In this document: piece by piece, positions 35,079 to 44,050 of the stretch
Layout of the letters: each line of letters begins with the position of its first letter
Numbering within the stretch: the first letter of the stretch is position 1
Assembly: GCF_012985465.1 (NCBI RefSeq)
Contig: NZ_JAAQWN010000007.1
Span: forward strand, 310,001-374,000
Source: Pseudomonas sp. WS 5079
GTDB taxonomy: Bacteria > Pseudomonadota > Gammaproteobacteria > Pseudomonadales > Pseudomonadaceae
Reading direction: 5' to 3'
Length of the DNA: 64,000 bases
Translations under genes and position numbers: made by a program
Notes under the pieces: generated by a model
What the model was told of the DNA's origin: nothing
Database searches by the model: none
The model's input: only the letters and a program-made list of their open reading frames with translations

Positions 35079-36122
35079 ATGGTGCGGCATTTATTGGCGG
35101 GGCTGACGTGCCTATTGCTCGGTGGCTGTTCCAGTGTCAGCTATTACAGCCAGTTGGCCAGCGGCCAATGGCAACTGCTGCAGGCGCGGGAGCCGGTGGC
35201 CAAGGTGATCGCCGATCCGACGCGCCCGCAAGTGTTGCGTGAGCATTTGGCGCAATCCCAGAAGGCACGCACCTTTGCCAGCCAACAGTTGCATTTGCCC
35301 GACAACCAGAGCTACCGCCTTTACGCCGATATCGGCCGGCCGTACGTAGTCTGGAATGTCTTTGCTACATCAGAGTTTTCTTTGTTACCCCAGACCCATT
35401 GCTTCCCGATTGCCGGCTGCGTGGCCTATCGCGGTTATTACACTCAGGGCGCGGCCCGGGGCGAGGCTGCGTTGTTGCAACTGCGTGGCATGGATGTGTC
35501 GATTGGCGGCGTCGAGGCCTATTCCACCCTCGGCTGGTTCAATGACCCGATCATGAGTTCGATGATGCGTTGGGGTGATGAGCGCCTGGCCACGGTGATT
35601 TTTCACGAGCTGGCGCACCAGCGTTTTTATGTGAAGGACGACACGGAGTTCAATGAGTCGTTTGCCACCTTCGTCGAGCAGGAAGGCACCCGGCAATGGC
35701 GCGCGGCCCGTGGCCTGGCGCCTGCGAGCGAATCGACGCTGAAGCAGCGCGACCAGTTTATCCAACTGATCCTCGACACCCGCAGTCGCCTGGAGCGCCT
35801 GTATGCGCAGCCGTTGGCCGCAGTTGCGATGCGCCAGGCCAAGGCGGCCGAGTTCGAGCGCTTGCGCCGTGAGTATCGGCAGATGCGCGACAGCCAGTGG
35901 GGCGGCGACCCGCGTTATGACGCCTGGGTCAATCAGCCGATGAACAATGCGCGGTTGTTGCCGTTTGGGCTGTATGACCAGTGGGTACCGGCGTTTGCGG
36001 CGTTGTTTCGCCGGGAGGGCGGGGATTGGCTGAGGTTCTACGGCGCCGTGGAGCAGTTGGGGCGCTTGCCGGTGGAACAGCGCAAATTAGCGTTGCGGCA
36101 GTTGGTAAGCGGTGACGTTTAG
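35079..36122 (+). CDS. Putative zinc aminopeptidase, lipoprotein (PF10023-type)
   Basis: This 347-aa envelope protein has a lipobox (LLLGGC, Cys16). The metalloprotease motif HELAHQ (HExxH) is followed by NESFATFVE, which supplies a third ligand Glu, as in the PF10023 aminopeptidase family. Activity has not been shown for the family as far as I know. The ATG at 35079 has GGAG upstream; a GTG five codons earlier is rejected. Confidence 0.88.
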   Translation: MVRHLLAGLTCLLLGGCSSVSYYSQLASGQWQLLQAREPVAKVIADPTRPQVLREHLAQSQKARTFASQQLHLPDNQSYRLYADIGRPYVVWNVFATSEFSLLPQTHCFPIAGCVAYRGYYTQGAARGEAALLQLRGMDVSIGGVEAYSTLGWFNDPIMSSMMRWGDERLATVIFHELAHQRFYVKDDTEFNESFATFVEQEGTRQWRAARGLAPASESTLKQRDQFIQLILDTRSRLERLYAQPLAAVAMRQAKAAEFERLRREYRQMRDSQWGGDPRYDAWVNQPMNNARLLPFGLYDQWVPAFAALFRREGGDWLRFYGAVEQLGRLPVEQRKLALRQLVSGDV

Positions 36123-36126
36123 GGCC

Positions 36127-36206
36127 TCATCGCAGGCAAGCCAGCTCCCACATGTTGATGTGTGAACACCGTCCAATGTGGGAGCGGGCCTGCCCGCGAT
36201 AGCGGT
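36127..36206. repeat. Hybrid REP doublet
   Basis: The left unit, ATCGCAGGCAAGCCAGCTCC, belongs to the GCAGGC/CAGCTCC class, and the right unit, GTGGGAGCGGGCCTGCCCGC, to the GCGGGC class. They pair only in their outer and inner parts. The doublet lies between the convergent aminopeptidase and HAD genes. Confidence 0.78.
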
Positions 36207-36207
36207 C

Positions 36208-36867
36208 TCAAGCCCGCCGCAAAAACGCCTGATGCATCTCCTCCAGCGTCTCAAAATGCCAGCGCGGCGCTTCAGCATTCAACTCGGCAAAACTACCAAA
36301 CCCATACCCCACCGCCGCTGCATCCAGCCCGTTGCTACGTGCGCCGATCAGGTCGTGCTTGCGGTCGCCGATCATCAAGGTACTGGCCGGATCCAGGCCT
36401 TCCTCGCGCATCAAATGGGCGATCAGCTCGACCTTGTTGGTGCGGGTACCGTCCAATTCACTGCCGTAAATCACCTTGAAGTGCTTGGCGAAATCGAAAT
36501 GCCGGGCGATCTCCCGGGCAAATTCCCACGGTTTGGAGGTGGCCACATACAGTTGGCGACCCTGGGCATTGAGCTCCTCCAGCAACGGCATGACCCCATC
36601 GAACAGCCGGTTTTCATAGAGCCCGGTGACTTTGAAGCGCTCGCGATAGAAATTCACCGCCTCCCAGGCCCGCGCCTCGTCGAAATCGTAGAACTGCATA
36701 AAGGCTTGCAGCAGCGGCGGGCCGATAAAGTGTTCGAGCTTGGTCAGGTCCGGCTCATCGATGCCCAGCTTGGCCAAGGCGTACTGGATCGAGCGGGTGA
36801 TGCCTTCCCGTGGATCGGTCAGGGTGCCGTCCAGGTCAAACAGGACGGTTTGGTAATCCAGGGTCAT
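36208..36867 (-). CDS. HAD-superfamily phosphatase (Gph/5'-nucleotidase-like)
   Basis: This 219-aa cytoplasmic HAD hydrolase has the nucleophile motif LFDLDGTLTDPREG (Asp11, Asp13), motif II (VATSKP), and motif III/IV (MIGDRKHDLIGARSNG). The C1 cap is of the phosphoglycolate-phosphatase subtype. The real substrate is not clear: phosphoglycolate or nucleotides are possible. Its ATG overlaps the gamma-carbonic anhydrase stop by four bases (ATGA). Confidence 0.88.
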   Translation of the reverse strand: MTLDYQTVLFDLDGTLTDPREGITRSIQYALAKLGIDEPDLTKLEHFIGPPLLQAFMQFYDFDEARAWEAVNFYRERFKVTGLYENRLFDGVMPLLEELNAQGRQLYVATSKPWEFAREIARHFDFAKHFKVIYGSELDGTRTNKVELIAHLMREEGLDPASTLMIGDRKHDLIGARSNGLDAAAVGYGFGSFAELNAEAPRWHFETLEEMHQAFLRRA

Positions 36868-37406
36868 CGGTCGAATCCTTCTGCCAGGTGCAGGTCCTTG
36901 AGCTTCACGTAGTTCGCTGCGCTGTAGGTGAAAAAGGCGCGTTCCTTGTCAGAAAGCGCGCGGACTTGTTTAACCGGGCTGCCCACATACAAAAAACCGC
37001 TTTCAAGTTTCTTGCCCGGCGGCACCAGGCTGCCGGCGCCGATGATCACATCGTCTTCAACCACCGCGCCGTCCATCACAATGCTGCCCATGCCGATCAG
37101 GATACGACTGCCGACGGTGCAGCCATGGAGCATGACCTTGTGGGCGATGGTCACATCGTCGCCGATCAGCAGCGGGAAACCGTCAGGATTGAAGGGCCCG
37201 GCGTGGGTAATGTGCAGCACGCAGCCGTCCTGCACGCTGGTGCGTGCACCGATGCGGATGCGGTGCATGTCACCGCGAATCACCGTCAGCGGCCAGACCG
37301 AGCTGTCGGCGCCGATTTGAACATCGCCGATCACCACCGCCGAAGCATCGACGAAAGCCCCGGCGCCGAGGGTTGGCGTGTGATTCTGATAGGTGCGAAG
37401 GGTCAC
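36864..37406 (-). CDS. Gamma-carbonic anhydrase family protein
   Basis: This 180-aa left-handed beta-helix protein has hexapeptide repeats (residues 12-145) and the zinc-binding His triad in RIGARTSVQDGCVLHITH and VTIAHKVMLHGC. It matches YrdA/PaaY-type proteins; carbonic anhydrase activity is likely but variable in the family. The GTG at 37406 is chosen because AGAGAGG lies five bases upstream. It is coupled to the HAD gene downstream and divergent from prlC. Confidence 0.9.
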   Translation of the reverse strand: MTLRTYQNHTPTLGAGAFVDASAVVIGDVQIGADSSVWPLTVIRGDMHRIRIGARTSVQDGCVLHITHAGPFNPDGFPLLIGDDVTIAHKVMLHGCTVGSRILIGMGSIVMDGAVVEDDVIIGAGSLVPPGKKLESGFLYVGSPVKQVRALSDKERAFFTYSAANYVKLKDLHLAEGFDR

Positions 37407-37457
37407 GATAGCCTCTCTCTGTTTGGTTGATAGCTGCGGTGGACGTTGATTGTAATT

Positions 37458-37473
37458 AAGATGGCCCCATCTT
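37458..37473. promoter_or_regulatory. Inverted repeat in the divergent prlC control region
   Basis: AAGATGG-CC-CCATCTT is a perfect 7-bp inverted repeat centred in the 101-bp gap between the gamma-carbonic anhydrase gene and prlC. It could be an operator. No known regulator is assigned. Confidence 0.3.
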
Positions 37474-37507
37474 TGTCTTACCTGTTTCTTCAGCCAAGGT
37501 GCCAACC

Positions 37508-39559
37508 GTGAGCGCGAACAACCCTCTTTTGCAGTCCTACGACCTGCCGCCGTTCTCGGCGATCCGTGCCGAGCACGTCCAACCGGCCATCGAACAGATC
37601 CTGGCCGACAACCGCGTCGCCATCGAAGGCATCCTGCAAAGCCAGGGAAAAAATCCGACCTGGGCCGGCCTGGTCCTGGCCATGGATGAACTCAACGACC
37701 GCCTGGGCGCTGCCTGGAGCCCGGTCAGCCATCTCAATGCCGTGTGCAACAGCGCTGAACTGCGTGAGGCCTATGAGGCCTGCCTGCCGGCATTGAGCGC
37801 CTATTCCACCGAGATGGGCCAGAACCGCGAACTGTTCCAGGCCTTCGAAGCCCTGGCCAACAGCTCGCAAGCGGCCGGTTTCGATGTGGCGCAAAAAACC
37901 ATTCTGGAGCACGCACTGCGCGACTTCCGCCTGTCGGGTATCGACCTGCCGCCTGAGCAGCAGAAGCGCTACGCCGAGGTGCAAAGCAAACTCTCCGAGT
38001 TGGGCAGCAAGTTCTCCAACCAATTGCTCGACGCCACCCAGGCCTGGACCAAGCACGTCACCGACGAAGCCACCCTCGCCGGCCTGACCGACTCGGCCAA
38101 GGCGCAAATGGCGGCTGCGGCCCAGGCCAAAGGCCTCGACGGCTGGCTGATCAGCCTGGAGTTCCCCAGCTACTACGCGGTGATGACCTACGCCCACGAC
38201 CGCGCCCTGCGCGAAGAAATCTACGCGGCCTACTGCACCCGTGCGTCGGACCAAGGCCCGAATGCCGGTCAGAACGATAACGGCCCGGTGATGGAACAGA
38301 TCCTCGACTTGCGTCAGGAACTGGCCCAACTGCTCGGTTTCGCCTCTTTCTCCGAACTGAGCCTGGCCACCAAAATGGCCGAATCCAGCGACCAGGTACT
38401 CAGTTTCCTACGCGACCTGGCCAAACGCAGCAAGCCATTCGCCACCCAGGACCTGCAACAGCTCAAGGCCTACGCCGCCGAACAAGGCTGCAACGACCTG
38501 CAAAGCTGGGACAGCGGTTTCTACGGCGAAAAGCTGCGTGAACAGCGCTACAGCGTGTCCCAGGAAGCCCTGCGTGCCTACTTCCCGATCGACAAAGTGC
38601 TGGGCGGGCTGTTTGCCATCGTCCAGCGCCTGTACGGCATCGAGATCGCCGAGCAGAAAGGCTTCGACACCTGGCACCCGGATGTTCGCCTGTTCGAAAT
38701 CAAGGAAAACGGCCAGCACGTCGGCCGCTTCTTCTTCGACCTGTATGCCCGCGCCAACAAGCGTGGCGGTGCCTGGATGGACGGCGCGCGGGATCGTCGG
38801 CGCACCGCCGAGGGTGTGCTGCAAAGCCCGGTGGCTAACCTTGTGTGCAACTTCACCCCGGCCGACAGCGGCAAGCCAGCCCTGCTGACCCACGATGAAG
38901 TCACCACCCTGTTCCACGAATTCGGTCACGGCCTGCACCACCTGCTGACCCGCGTCGAACACGCGGGCGTGTCCGGCATCAACGGCGTGGCCTGGGACGC
39001 GGTGGAGTTGCCGAGCCAGTTCATGGAGAACTGGTGCTGGGAACCTGAAGGCCTGGCGCTGATTTCCGGTCATTACGAAAGCGGCGAAGCCCTGCCCCAG
39101 GACCTGCTGCAAAAAATGCTCGCGGCGAAGAACTTCCAGTCTGGCCTGATGATGGTGCGCCAGCTGGAATTCTCGCTGTTCGACTTTGAACTGCATGCCA
39201 CCCACGGTGATGGCCGCAGCGTGGCGCAGGTGCTCGAAGGCGTGCGCGACGAGGTGTCGGTGATGCGTCCGCCGGCCTATAACCGCTTCCCCAACAGCTT
39301 CGCGCATATCTTCGCCGGCGGTTACGCGGCGGGGTACTACAGCTACAAGTGGGCCGAAGTATTGTCGGCGGACGCGTTCTCCAAGTTCGAAGAAGACGGC
39401 GTGCTCAATGCCGAAACTGGCCGGGCCTTCCGCGAGGCGATCCTGGCCCGTGGCGGTTCCCAGGCGCCGATGGTGCTGTTCGTCGACTTCCGCGGACGCG
39501 CACCGTCGATTGACGCACTCTTGCGCCACAGCGGCCTGAGTGAGGACGCGGCAGCATGA
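37508..39559 (+). CDS. prlC: Oligopeptidase A
   Basis: PrlC (683 aa) is an M3-family zinc metallopeptidase that degrades oligopeptides and cleaved signal peptides in the cytoplasm. The motif FHEFGHGLHH carries His470, Glu471 and His474, and a downstream Glu of the Asn-Gly-Val-Ala-Trp-Asp region completes the site. The GTG at 37508 has AAGG eight bases upstream and gives MSANNPLLQSYDLPPF; a GTG three codons earlier is less likely. It is coupled to the zinc-ribbon gene by a four-base overlap. Confidence 0.96.
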   Translation: MSANNPLLQSYDLPPFSAIRAEHVQPAIEQILADNRVAIEGILQSQGKNPTWAGLVLAMDELNDRLGAAWSPVSHLNAVCNSAELREAYEACLPALSAYSTEMGQNRELFQAFEALANSSQAAGFDVAQKTILEHALRDFRLSGIDLPPEQQKRYAEVQSKLSELGSKFSNQLLDATQAWTKHVTDEATLAGLTDSAKAQMAAAAQAKGLDGWLISLEFPSYYAVMTYAHDRALREEIYAAYCTRASDQGPNAGQNDNGPVMEQILDLRQELAQLLGFASFSELSLATKMAESSDQVLSFLRDLAKRSKPFATQDLQQLKAYAAEQGCNDLQSWDSGFYGEKLREQRYSVSQEALRAYFPIDKVLGGLFAIVQRLYGIEIAEQKGFDTWHPDVRLFEIKENGQHVGRFFFDLYARANKRGGAWMDGARDRRRTAEGVLQSPVANLVCNFTPADSGKPALLTHDEVTTLFHEFGHGLHHLLTRVEHAGVSGINGVAWDAVELPSQFMENWCWEPEGLALISGHYESGEALPQDLLQKMLAAKNFQSGLMMVRQLEFSLFDFELHATHGDGRSVAQVLEGVRDEVSVMRPPAYNRFPNSFAHIFAGGYAAGYYSYKWAEVLSADAFSKFEEDGVLNAETGRAFREAILARGGSQAPMVLFVDFRGRAPSIDALLRHSGLSEDAAA

Positions 39560-39831
39560 GTGACGGGCCTGTGATCACCAAAAAGCAATTTATCGCCGGC
39601 GCCGTGTGCCCGGCGTGCAGCGAGCCGGACAAGTTGAAGATGTGGACCGAAGACAGCGTGCCCCATCGCGAATGCGTGGCCTGTGGCTATACCGACACGC
39701 TCAACGACCAGGGTTTGTCGGTGCCCAAGGAATTGGGCACGCGGGTCAACACCTCGGCGTTGAAAGCGCCGGCGGACCCCAAGGTGCAGGCGGTGCAGTT
39801 CTTCCCTAATCCCAAGCTGAAAAAAGACTGA
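39556..39831 (+). CDS. YheV-like zinc-ribbon protein
   Basis: This 91-aa cytoplasmic protein has four Cys in two CxxC pairs (AVCPACSE and RECVACGY), a zinc ribbon. It matches the YheV family of unknown function that usually follows prlC, as here, with a four-base overlap (ATGA). Cotranscription is nearly certain. Confidence 0.9.
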   Translation: MSDGPVITKKQFIAGAVCPACSEPDKLKMWTEDSVPHRECVACGYTDTLNDQGLSVPKELGTRVNTSALKAPADPKVQAVQFFPNPKLKKD

Positions 39832-39853
39832 CGGACCTCACTCCGTCCAACCT

Positions 39854-39977
39854 GTGGGAACAGGCTCATGTAGGAGCTGGCTTGCCAGCGATAGCATCAC
39901 CTCGGTGTCACTGATACACCGAGGTGTCTGCATCGCAGGCAAGCCAGCTCCTACACAAGCCTGTTCCCACTTTTTTT
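39854..39977 (+). terminator. prlC-yheV intrinsic terminator interrupted by a REP doublet
   Basis: GTGGGAACAGGCT (39854-39866) and its exact reverse complement (39958-39970) form a 13-bp stem followed by seven T (39971-39977), a standard intrinsic terminator. The loop is not a few bases but a 91-base insert made of a whole REP doublet with CA on each side. The terminator may still form, with the REP as a second stem on top. Confidence 0.75.
39869..39955. repeat. REP doublet inside a terminator loop
   Basis: Units TGTAGGAGCTGGCTTGCCAG and CATCGCAGGCAAGCCAGCTC then CTACA are inverted; the spacer is itself a perfect 11-bp inverted repeat (CACCTCGGTGT/ACACCGAGGTG). The whole 87 bases can fold into one long hairpin. 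Confidence 0.88.
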
Positions 39978-40121
39978 GCGCGCATTTCTCGATTTTCCTG
40001 GCTGAAACGATTCCTGCATTCCTTAGCCTGCTATCATTTGTAACCATTGATTACATCCACAACGACAAGCCGCTCCATGAAGCGACTGCTCAAACCCGTG
40101 ACCACATGATGAGGTGCCACC

Positions 40122-40874
40122 ATGTCTGATCAAGATCGAGACAACCCCCGGCGTGACTTTTTGCGCAAATCCTTGACCTTGATCCCGGTGGTCACGGTTG
40201 CCAGCACCGGCCTTGGCGGCTCGATGCTGATGGCCACGCCCGAGCCTGTCCAGGCCAGCCCGGCCAAGGCACCTACCAGCGAAAAGGCCTACGAGCCCAG
40301 TTACTTCACCGCTGAGGAATGGGCCTTCATCAACGCGGCCGTCGCGCGCCTGATCCCCGCAGATGCCCAAGGCCCAGGTGCCCTGGAAGCCGGTGCACCG
40401 GAATACATCGACCGGCAGATGAACACGCCCTACGCCAGCGGCGCCCTGTGGTTCATGCAAGGTCCGTTCAACGCCGACGCACCGCCCGAGATGGGCTGGC
40501 AGAGCAAACTGGTGCCCAAGGAGATCTATCGCCTGGGTATTGCTGCCACGGATTCCTGGTCGAAAGCGTTCAACGGTAAAACATTTGCTGGGCAAGACAG
40601 CGCTACCCAGGATGATTTGCTGCGCCGCCTGGAGGCGGGAGGTGCCGAAACCGGCGAGCATTTCGCTGCGGTCCCGCCGAAGATTTTCTTCAACTTGTTG
40701 CTGCAAAACACCAAGGAAGGGTTCTTCTGCGACCCGATCCACGGCGGCAACAAAGGCATGGTCGGCTGGACCATGATCGGCTTCCCCGGCGCCCGCGCCG
40801 ATTTCATGGATTGGGTTGAACGCAACGAGCAATACCCCTTCCCGGCTGTTTCCATCCGTGGCGAGAGGGCATAA
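40122..40874 (+). CDS. Gluconate 2-dehydrogenase-type subunit 3 (TAT-exported)
   Basis: This 250-aa small subunit has a twin-arginine signal (RRDFLRKS, Arg10-Arg11, then a hydrophobic stretch to about residue 45). The mature part (FTAEEWAFINAAVARLIPADAQGPGALEAGAPEYIDRQM-like) is the gluconate_2-dh3 family. It likely escorts the FAD subunit through the Tat pathway and holds the complex together. First gene of a tight three-gene operon (gap of 2 bp to the next). Confidence 0.92.
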   Translation: MSDQDRDNPRRDFLRKSLTLIPVVTVASTGLGGSMLMATPEPVQASPAKAPTSEKAYEPSYFTAEEWAFINAAVARLIPADAQGPGALEAGAPEYIDRQMNTPYASGALWFMQGPFNADAPPEMGWQSKLVPKEIYRLGIAATDSWSKAFNGKTFAGQDSATQDDLLRRLEAGGAETGEHFAAVPPKIFFNLLLQNTKEGFFCDPIHGGNKGMVGWTMIGFPGARADFMDWVERNEQYPFPAVSIRGERA

Positions 40875-40876
40875 AC

Positions 40877-42661
40877 GTGGCGACCATCATGAAGAAAGTG
40901 GATGCAGTCATCGTCGGCTTTGGCTGGACTGGCGCGATCATGGCCAAGGAGCTGACGGAAGCCGGCTTGCACGTGGTAGCGCTGGAGCGCGGCCCGATGC
41001 AGGACACCTACCCGGACGGCAATTACCCACAAGTGATCGACGAACTGACCTACAGCGTGCGCAAAAAGCTGTTCCAGGACATTTCCAAGGAAACCGTGAC
41101 CATTCGCCATAGTGTGAATGACATCGCCCTGCCCAACCGTCAGTTGGGCGCCTTCCTGCCGGGCAACGGCGTAGGCGGCGCGGGCCTGCACTGGTCGGGC
41201 GTGCATTTTCGGGTGGACCCTATCGAACTGCGCATGCGCAGCCACTACGAAGAACGCTACGGCAAAAACTTCATTCCCAAGGACATGACCATCCAGGACT
41301 TCGGCGTCAGCTACGAAGAACTGGAACCGTTCTTTGACTACGCCGAAAAGGTCTTCGGCACCTCCGGCCAGGCCTGGACCGTGAAGGGCCAACTGGTGGG
41401 TGAAGGCAAGGGCGGCAACCCTTACGCGCCGGATCGCTCCAGCCATTTCCCACTGGAATCGCAGAAAAATACCTACTCGGCACAGCTGTTTCAGCAGGCC
41501 GCCACTGCTGTGGGCTACAAGCCCTACAACCTGCCTTCGGCCAATACCTCGGGGCCTTACACCAACCCCTATGGCGCGCAGATGGGGCCGTGCAACTTCT
41601 GTGGTTTTTGCAGCGGGTATGTCTGCTACATGTACTCCAAGGCATCGCCCAACGTGAACATCCTGCCGGCCCTGCGCCAGGTGCCGAACTTTGAGCTGCG
41701 GCCAAATTCCCACGTGCTCAAAGTCAATCTCGACAGCACCAAGCGCAAGGCCACTGGCGTGACCTATATCGACGCCCAGGGCCGCGAGATCGAGCAACCG
41801 GCGGACCTGGTGATTCTTGGCGCCTTCCAGTTCCACAACGTGCGCCTGATGCTGCTCTCGGGCATCGGCAAGCCCTACGACCCGATCACGGGCGAAGGGG
41901 TGGTGGGCAAGAACTTCGCCTACCAGAACATGGCCACCATCAAGGCCTACTTCGACAAAGACGTGCACACCAACAACTTCATCGGCGCTGGCGGCAATGG
42001 CGTGGCGGTGGACGACTTCAACGCCGATAACTTCGATCATGGCCCCCATGGTTTCGTCGGCGGTTCGCCGATGTGGGTCAACCAGGCGGGCAGCCGGCCG
42101 ATTGCCGGTACCTCCAACCCACCGGGCACGCCGGCCTGGGGCAGTGCGTGGAAGCGCGCCACGGCCGATTACTACACCCACCAGGTATCGATGGACGCCC
42201 ATGGCGCTCATCAATCCTACCGGGGCAACTACCTCGATCTGGACCCGGTTTACCGTGATGCCTACGGCCTGCCGTTGCTGCGCATGACCTTCGACTGGCA
42301 GGAAAACGACATCAAGATGAACCGCTTCATGGTCGAGAAAATGGGCAAGATCGCCGAAGCGATGAACCCCAAGGCGATTGCCGTACTCGGCAAGAAGGTC
42401 GGCGAGCACTTCAACACCGCGTCTTACCAGACCACGCACCTCAACGGTGGCGCGATCATGGGTACCGACCCGAAGACCAGCGCGTTGAACCGCTACCTGC
42501 AGTGCTGGGATGTGCACAACGTGTTTGTCCCAGGCGCATCCGCTTTCCCACAAGGCTTGGGCTACAACCCTACGGGCCTGGTGGCGGCGCTGACCTATTG
42601 GTCCGCCCGGGCGATACGCGAGCAGTACCTGAAAAACCCCGGCCCGCTGGTTCAGGCATAA
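40877..42661 (+). CDS. FAD-dependent GMC oxidoreductase, catalytic subunit of a gluconate 2-dehydrogenase-type complex
   Basis: This 594-aa flavoprotein has a Rossmann FAD site (AVIVGFGWTGAIMAKEL) at the N-terminus and the GMC C-terminal end with PGASAFPQGLGYNPTGL. It has no signal of its own, so export with subunit 3 is expected. The substrate is probably D-gluconate (product 2-ketogluconate), but related complexes oxidise sorbitol, fructose or 2-ketogluconate. The GTG start has GAGAGGG upstream; ATG four codons later is an alternative. Confidence 0.9.
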   Translation: MATIMKKVDAVIVGFGWTGAIMAKELTEAGLHVVALERGPMQDTYPDGNYPQVIDELTYSVRKKLFQDISKETVTIRHSVNDIALPNRQLGAFLPGNGVGGAGLHWSGVHFRVDPIELRMRSHYEERYGKNFIPKDMTIQDFGVSYEELEPFFDYAEKVFGTSGQAWTVKGQLVGEGKGGNPYAPDRSSHFPLESQKNTYSAQLFQQAATAVGYKPYNLPSANTSGPYTNPYGAQMGPCNFCGFCSGYVCYMYSKASPNVNILPALRQVPNFELRPNSHVLKVNLDSTKRKATGVTYIDAQGREIEQPADLVILGAFQFHNVRLMLLSGIGKPYDPITGEGVVGKNFAYQNMATIKAYFDKDVHTNNFIGAGGNGVAVDDFNADNFDHGPHGFVGGSPMWVNQAGSRPIAGTSNPPGTPAWGSAWKRATADYYTHQVSMDAHGAHQSYRGNYLDLDPVYRDAYGLPLLRMTFDWQENDIKMNRFMVEKMGKIAEAMNPKAIAVLGKKVGEHFNTASYQTTHLNGGAIMGTDPKTSALNRYLQCWDVHNVFVPGASAFPQGLGYNPTGLVAALTYWSARAIREQYLKNPGPLVQA

Positions 42662-42673
42662 GGAGCGACGACT

Positions 42674-43969
42674 ATGAAAGCATTTGTTATCGCAACCCTG
42701 GCCCTGTTCAGCAGTTGCTCGGTGAGCGCCGCTGAAACTGATCTGGTCAAACAGGGCGAATACCTGGCTCGCGCCGGTGACTGCGTGGCCTGCCACACCG
42801 CCAAGGGCGGCAAGCCGTTTGCCGGTGGCCTGGCGATGGAAACCCCGATCGGCGTGATCTACTCAACCAACATCACCCCGGACAAAACCGGCCTGGGGGA
42901 CTACAGCTTTGAAGATTTCGACAAAGCCGTGCGCCATGGTGTCGCCAAAAGCGGTAGTACCCTTTACCCGGCGATGCCCTACCCGTCTTACGCACGTGTC
43001 AGCGAAACCGACATGCAGGCGCTGTATGCGTACTTTATGAAAGGCGTGGAGCCGGTCGCCCAGGCGAACCAGGACAGTGATATTCCCTGGCCCTTGAGCA
43101 TGCGCTGGCCCCTGGCGGCATGGCGTTGGATGTTTGCGCCCGAGGTGGCGGGCTATCAGGCTCCGGCCGATGCCGACCCGGTGATCAGCCGTGGCGCCTA
43201 CCTGGTGGAAGGCCTCGGCCACTGTGGCGCCTGCCATACCCCGCGGGCCCTGACCATGCAGGAAAAGACCCTGAGCGCGTCGCAAGGTGCGGCGTTCCTG
43301 TCCGGCAGTGCGCCCCTGGAAGGCTGGATCGCCAAAAGCCTGCGCGGCGACCACAAGGACGGCCTGGGCAGTTGGAGCGAAGAGCAACTGGTGCAGTTTC
43401 TCAAGACCGGCCGCAGTGATCGCAGCGCGGTGTTTGGCGGTATGAGCGACGTTGTAGTCCACAGCATGCAGTACATGTCTGAAGACGACCTGACCGCTAT
43501 CGCCCGTTACCTCAAGAGCCTGCCGGCGGTCGATCCCAAGGATCAGCCGCACCAGTACGACAAGCAGGTGGCCGAGGCTTTATGGAAAGGCGATGACAGC
43601 CAGCCGGGCGCTGCGGTGTACATCGACAACTGCGCGGCCTGCCATCGCACCGATGGCCATGGCTACACCCGGGTGTTCCCGGCGCTGGCGGGCAACCCGG
43701 TGTTGCAGACGGCGGATGCCACATCGTTGATCAACATTGTGTTGAATGGTGGAACCCTGCCGGCCACACACGCAGCGCCTTCTACATTCACCATGCCGGC
43801 TTTTGCCTGGCGCTTGTCGGATCAGGAAGTGGCGGATGTGGTCAGCTTTATTCGGGGCAGCTGGGGTAACCAGGGCGCGCCGGTGAAGGCTGGTGACGTG
43901 GCCGACCTGCGCAAAAGCGATAAACACACCACCTCGGGCGACGATCTGGGGCAAGTGACGAGTCACTGA
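42674..43969 (+). CDS. Triheme cytochrome c subunit of the membrane dehydrogenase
   Basis: This 431-aa periplasmic, membrane-attached cytochrome has a signal peptide (1-20) and three CxxCH heme sites: CVACH (37-41), CGACH (about 184) and CAACH (about 322). It passes electrons from the FAD subunit to ubiquinone. Third gene of the operon, 12 bp after the FAD subunit, with GGAG upstream. The layout (small subunit, FAD subunit, triheme cytochrome) is that of Pseudomonas gluconate 2-dehydrogenase. Confidence 0.93.
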   Translation: MKAFVIATLALFSSCSVSAAETDLVKQGEYLARAGDCVACHTAKGGKPFAGGLAMETPIGVIYSTNITPDKTGLGDYSFEDFDKAVRHGVAKSGSTLYPAMPYPSYARVSETDMQALYAYFMKGVEPVAQANQDSDIPWPLSMRWPLAAWRWMFAPEVAGYQAPADADPVISRGAYLVEGLGHCGACHTPRALTMQEKTLSASQGAAFLSGSAPLEGWIAKSLRGDHKDGLGSWSEEQLVQFLKTGRSDRSAVFGGMSDVVVHSMQYMSEDDLTAIARYLKSLPAVDPKDQPHQYDKQVAEALWKGDDSQPGAAVYIDNCAACHRTDGHGYTRVFPALAGNPVLQTADATSLINIVLNGGTLPATHAAPSTFTMPAFAWRLSDQEVADVVSFIRGSWGNQGAPVKAGDVADLRKSDKHTTSGDDLGQVTSH

Positions 43970-44017
43970 TTTTGCCTTTGCCGCCCAACGGCACTGGTCA
44001 GATACGCTGCGCCTCGA

Positions 44018-44037
44018 TACTGTATATAAAAACAGTA
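44018..44037. promoter_or_regulatory. LexA (SOS) box in a 14-bp-arm palindrome
   Basis: TACTGTATATAAAAACAGTA matches the gammaproteobacterial LexA consensus (CTGT-N8-ACAG with TA-rich centre) almost completely. It sits inside a larger perfect inverted repeat, GCGCCTCGATACTG (44009-44022) and CAGTATCGAGGCGC (44033-44046). The radical SAM gene starts at 44051, four bases after the palindrome, and its GAGG ribosome binding site is in the right arm. Confidence 0.85.
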
Positions 44038-44050
44038 TCGAGGCGCTTTC

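Noticed and set aside
40526..42796. Very long open frame (756 codons) antisense to the gluconate-dehydrogenase genes
   Set aside because: It mirrors the codon pattern of a strongly coding GMC oxidoreductase on the other strand. It is His/Gln/Val/Arg-rich with no domain. Such shadows are common in GC-rich genomes.
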